From: an uncultured Eubacterium sp. | GTDB lineage: Bacteria > Bacillota > Clostridia > Peptostreptococcales > Anaerovoracaceae | NCBI GenBank assembly: GCA_900542385.1 | Contig: UQNP01000084.1 | Location: 1-7,978 of the forward strand | Length of the DNA: 7,978 nucleotides | Direction of reading: 5' to 3' | In this document: piece after piece, positions 6,256 to 7,978 of the stretch | Numbering within the stretch: position 1 is the first letter of the stretch | Layout: every line of letters starts with the position of its first letter | Made by a program: the position numbers and the translations under genes | The notes under the pieces: model-generated | What the model saw: only the letters and a program-made list of their open reading frames with translations | The model's database searches: none | Told to the model about the DNA's origin: nothing

Positions 6256-6296
6256 AAGAAACTCCCGGAGATCTTATTGATCTCCGGGAGTTTCTT
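6256..6296. terminator. Bidirectional intrinsic terminator between convergent genes
   Basis: Arms at 6256-6273 and 6279-6296 form an 18-bp perfect stem (GC-rich core CTCCCGGAGATC) around the loop TTATT. The T-rich ends on either side (TTTCTT on the + strand; TTTTTATT on the - strand past the left arm) suit termination from both directions. It serves trpB, which ends at 6223, and the - strand transporter gene, which ends at 6339. Confidence 0.92.
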
Positions 6297-6338
6297 CTGC
6301 GTTGCACGCATATTAGGATTGTGTTTTTTAACGCCATT

Positions 6339-7592
6339 TTAAGCCTGCTTCTGCGGTGTTCGTATTTTTTTGTTGCCGAGCAGCAATATGCAGGCAAGGA
6401 GACTCAAAACAGCTATTGCAATGCACACGGCCCAGCCAAGGTGCCACATGCCTCTTGCACCGAATATAACGCCGACCAGGAGAGGTGCTGCAGGCATGCC
6501 CATGTCTCCTGCACCGCCGGCAAGTCCCGTTACGATAGGCAGTTTATCGTCGTCGAATATTTCAGGCAGTATGGAGTAGAAAGTCCCCAGTCCCCATGAT
6601 CCGCCGAATGAAAACAGAAGAGCAGTCACATAGAAGAGTCCAAAGGACGTAAGATCCAGCAGTATGAGCATGAGTGAGGAGAGGATTATGATTATCGGTC
6701 CTACTGCCATTACGAGTATCCTGGCTTTGCCTTTGTTTGACATTCTGATGGCGACCATATCTGATATTTTTCCTGATATGAGACATGCTGCCAGAAGTCC
6801 GATTGTTACAGCTGTATTTATTTTTCCTGTTTCCATTTCGTCATATCCGAGCCATTCGCTGAACAGAGGCATATCTACCGTTATTGCCTGTATAACGAAG
6901 GTAGTTGATATAAAGGCTACGATGAGCAGCCACACGACAGGCATTTTGAGCAGATGAAGGGAAGATGTTTTTTCGTTGAGGGTCTCTTCTTCCTGCTGAC
7001 CTGAAGCAGTGTCTTTTACTGTGAACAGCCATACAAGACCTATTATGAGTTCTATTATACCGAGGGCAAAATAGGATGATATCCAGCCGGATTTGGCAAT
7101 AAAGAATCCTGCGATAGTTCCGCCTACTCCGCCGCCGCTGTAAAATATGCCGTTGAATATGGCAGTGGCAAGACCCGACTGACGCTCCGATATGACATCC
7201 ATTATTATAAGAAGGAATACAGGAAATATGACTGATGCAAAACCCTGCATTATTTTAAGAAACATGAATATCGCCGGCGACGATACGAAGGGCAGAAGAA
7301 ACTGCGGCAGTACAGTGCATATCAATGCGATGATGAAAGTTATTCTTGCTCCGAGTTTTTTGTACATGAATCCGGAACACAGCATGGCTGCCACGATAGC
7401 GGCAGATTTTACCGTATCGCTTGTGAGCAGAAAGCTTTCAGCAAGTCCCGTCGTTTGAGCCACGTTAGTGACCGTCATTGAGAACTGTGGAAAAGCCGAA
7501 GATATACTGCATCCCATAAGAGAACTTATGAGCACGATATACCATGCTCTTTTCTGTGATACTTTACCGTTGTTTTTTAAACTGCTGTCCAT
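6339..7592 (-). CDS. MFS transporter, 12 helices, substrate unknown
   Basis: This is an integral-membrane major facilitator superfamily protein of 417 residues. The start at 7592 (MDSSLKNNG) is chosen because AGGAGG lies ten bases upstream (7603-7608 on the + strand). The frame could extend 23 codons further up, but that stretch overlaps the likely promoter. Hydrophobic helices run through the protein in two halves of six, separated by a polar, glutamate-rich central loop (about 191-213). The helix 2-3 loop SGFMYKKLGAR (about 73-83) matches the MFS loop motif, with a second copy SGKISDMVAIR (about 273-283). A glycine-rich stretch, LAGGAGDMGMPAAP (357-370), lies near helix 11. No substrate-specific motif is recognised, and the gene is convergent with trpB, so position says little. 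Transport of tryptophan or indole would be a guess. Confidence 0.88.
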   Translation of the reverse strand: MDSSLKNNGKVSQKRAWYIVLISSLMGCSISSAFPQFSMTVTNVAQTTGLAESFLLTSDTVKSAAIVAAMLCSGFMYKKLGARITFIIALICTVLPQFLLPFVSSPAIFMFLKIMQGFASVIFPVFLLIIMDVISERQSGLATAIFNGIFYSGGGVGGTIAGFFIAKSGWISSYFALGIIELIIGLVWLFTVKDTASGQQEEETLNEKTSSLHLLKMPVVWLLIVAFISTTFVIQAITVDMPLFSEWLGYDEMETGKINTAVTIGLLAACLISGKISDMVAIRMSNKGKARILVMAVGPIIIILSSLMLILLDLTSFGLFYVTALLFSFGGSWGLGTFYSILPEIFDDDKLPIVTGLAGGAGDMGMPAAPLLVGVIFGARGMWHLGWAVCIAIAVLSLLACILLLGNKKIRTPQKQA

Positions 7593-7648
7593 TGAATTAT
7601 GACCTCCTGATAAAACAATGTAAAAATAATTTTGAAAATACCTTGTTA

Positions 7649-7677
7649 AATATATCAACACTTTATAAATAAAGCAA
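7649..7677 (-). promoter_or_regulatory. Candidate promoter of the MFS gene
   Basis: On the - strand TTGCTT (7677-7672) and TATATT (7654-7649) are separated by 17 bases. This puts the start near 7640, about 48 bases before the ATG. It matches consensus at four of six and five of six positions. It is the best candidate upstream of this gene, but AT-rich DNA gives chance matches. Confidence 0.5.
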
Positions 7678-7685
7678 GAACCATG

Positions 7686-7709
7686 CCATGTATAAAATTT
7701 TATATATGG
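7686..7709. repeat. 24-bp near-perfect palindrome upstream of the MFS promoter
   Basis: TATAAAATTTTATA (7691-7704) is an exact 14-bp palindrome. After one mismatched pair (7690/7705), CCAT (7686-7689) and ATGG (7706-7709) continue the symmetry. Eleven of twelve pairs match. It starts nine bases beyond the candidate -35 of the transporter gene, a suitable place for a regulator of that gene. No protein is identified. Confidence 0.5.
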
Positions 7710-7819
7710 ATAATCCGGATGAATATTCAGTATGTGCTGTCAGAACTATGATATTGCGCAAACTTGTAAAATACAGTGCTGCGGAGCAAAAAAATGCAGA
7801 ATGTTTTGTATTCCTCAAC

Positions 7820-7828
7820 TGATATAAT
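7820..7828 (+). promoter_or_regulatory. Possible extended -10 promoter for the gene at 7969
   Basis: TGATATAAT (7820-7828) is a perfect extended -10 (TGn before TATAAT). No good -35 lies 17 bases upstream, which an extended -10 can tolerate. Transcription from here would give a leader of about 135 bases that includes the inverted repeat at 7875-7911. Confidence 0.4.
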
Positions 7829-7874
7829 GAATATCTTTCGTTTCACAGAAAAAATACGAAAAAAGTGTGGAAAT

Positions 7875-7911
7875 TTTTATTTACATAAAATATAATCAAT
7901 TGTAAATAAAA
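7875..7911. repeat. 11-bp perfect inverted repeat around a TATAAT
   Basis: TTTTATTTACA (7875-7885) and TGTAAATAAAA (7901-7911) are exact inverted arms with a 15-base spacer that contains TATAAT (7891-7896). The arm centres are 26 bases apart. The site lies 57 bases before the next start codon. It reads as a candidate operator, or an RNA hairpin if transcribed from the upstream -10. Confidence 0.55.
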
Positions 7912-7968
7912 GTTGATAATATTGTGTATGGTAAAGATTAAAAAATATTTGAAAGGAAGATATAAATC

Positions 7969-7978
7969 ATGCTGGATC
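7969..7978 (+). CDS. Start of an unidentified gene, cut by the window end
   Basis: The ATG at 7969 begins M-L-D and then runs out of the window. AAAGGAAG (7952-7959) stands nine bases upstream as ribosome site. An in-frame TAA at 7963-7965 shows that the frame cannot start earlier, so this ATG is the first possible start. Three codons do not allow a family call. The operator-like repeats before it suggest a regulated gene. Confidence 0.6.

Larger units (their letters stand above)
7593..7968. other. AT-rich divergent intergenic region
   Basis: These 376 bases separate the - strand transporter gene from the + strand gene that begins at 7969. They hold the transporter's ribosome site and candidate promoter, the 24-bp palindrome at 7686-7709, a 44-codon frame of doubtful reality (7688-7822), an extended -10 at 7820-7828, and the 11-bp-armed inverted repeat at 7875-7911. 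I see no tRNA, known riboswitch or strong terminator here. Confidence 0.7.

Noticed and set aside
7593..7661. 23-codon N-terminal extension of the MFS protein
   Set aside because: It would translate through the AGGAGG site and overlap the likely -10. The ATG at 7592 has the ribosome site and gives a normal MFS N-terminus.

Overview
The window looks like chromosomal DNA from a low-to-mid GC Gram-positive anaerobe, most likely class Clostridia. The reasons are the scpA-scpB-dacF gene order, strong AGGAGG-type ribosome sites, heavy use of ATA and AGA codons, a T-box riboswitch, and a cysteine-rich PyrK-type flavoprotein. I cannot name the genus. No rRNA, tRNA, CRISPR array, insertion sequence or prophage gene is visible.

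Left part (1-3218, + strand): the 3' part of a radical SAM gene runs into scpA and then scpB, with one base between each stop and the next start. ScpA and ScpB are the kleisin and winged-helix partners of Smc in chromosome condensation. A strong hairpin ends this group and also buries the ribosome site of the next gene. That gene encodes a short, N-terminally anchored D-Ala-D-Ala carboxypeptidase whose usual KTG motif reads KIG.

Middle (3219-4385, + strand): after a 111-base gap with several small inverted repeats comes a single-gene PyrK-like FAD/NAD/[2Fe-2S] electron-transfer protein. It carries an extra N-terminal domain with eight cysteines. No pyrD or other obvious partner lies in the window.

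Centre (4386-6300): a consensus sigma-A promoter (TTGACA, 17 bases, TATAAT) starts a leader of about 370 bases that I read as a tRNA-Trp-sensing T-box riboswitch. The evidence is a TGG specifier, a UGGC acceptor-pairing element that matches the GCCA end of tRNA-Trp, and mutually exclusive antiterminator and terminator folds. It controls one gene, a TrpB2-type tryptophan synthase beta chain, with no trpA beside it. This suggests indole-to-tryptophan conversion switched on by tryptophan starvation. An 18-bp perfect-stem bidirectional terminator closes the unit.

Right part (6339-7978): a convergent gene on the - strand encodes a 12-helix MFS transporter of unknown substrate. Its upstream region is an AT-rich intergenic stretch with a 24-bp near-palindrome, an 11-bp-armed inverted repeat around a TATAAT, and candidate promoters. 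A new + strand gene starts at 7969 and runs out of the window after three codons.

The strongest item is the T-box/TrpB2 unit. Its antiterminator bulge departs from the usual UGGNACC sequence but keeps the 7-base size.
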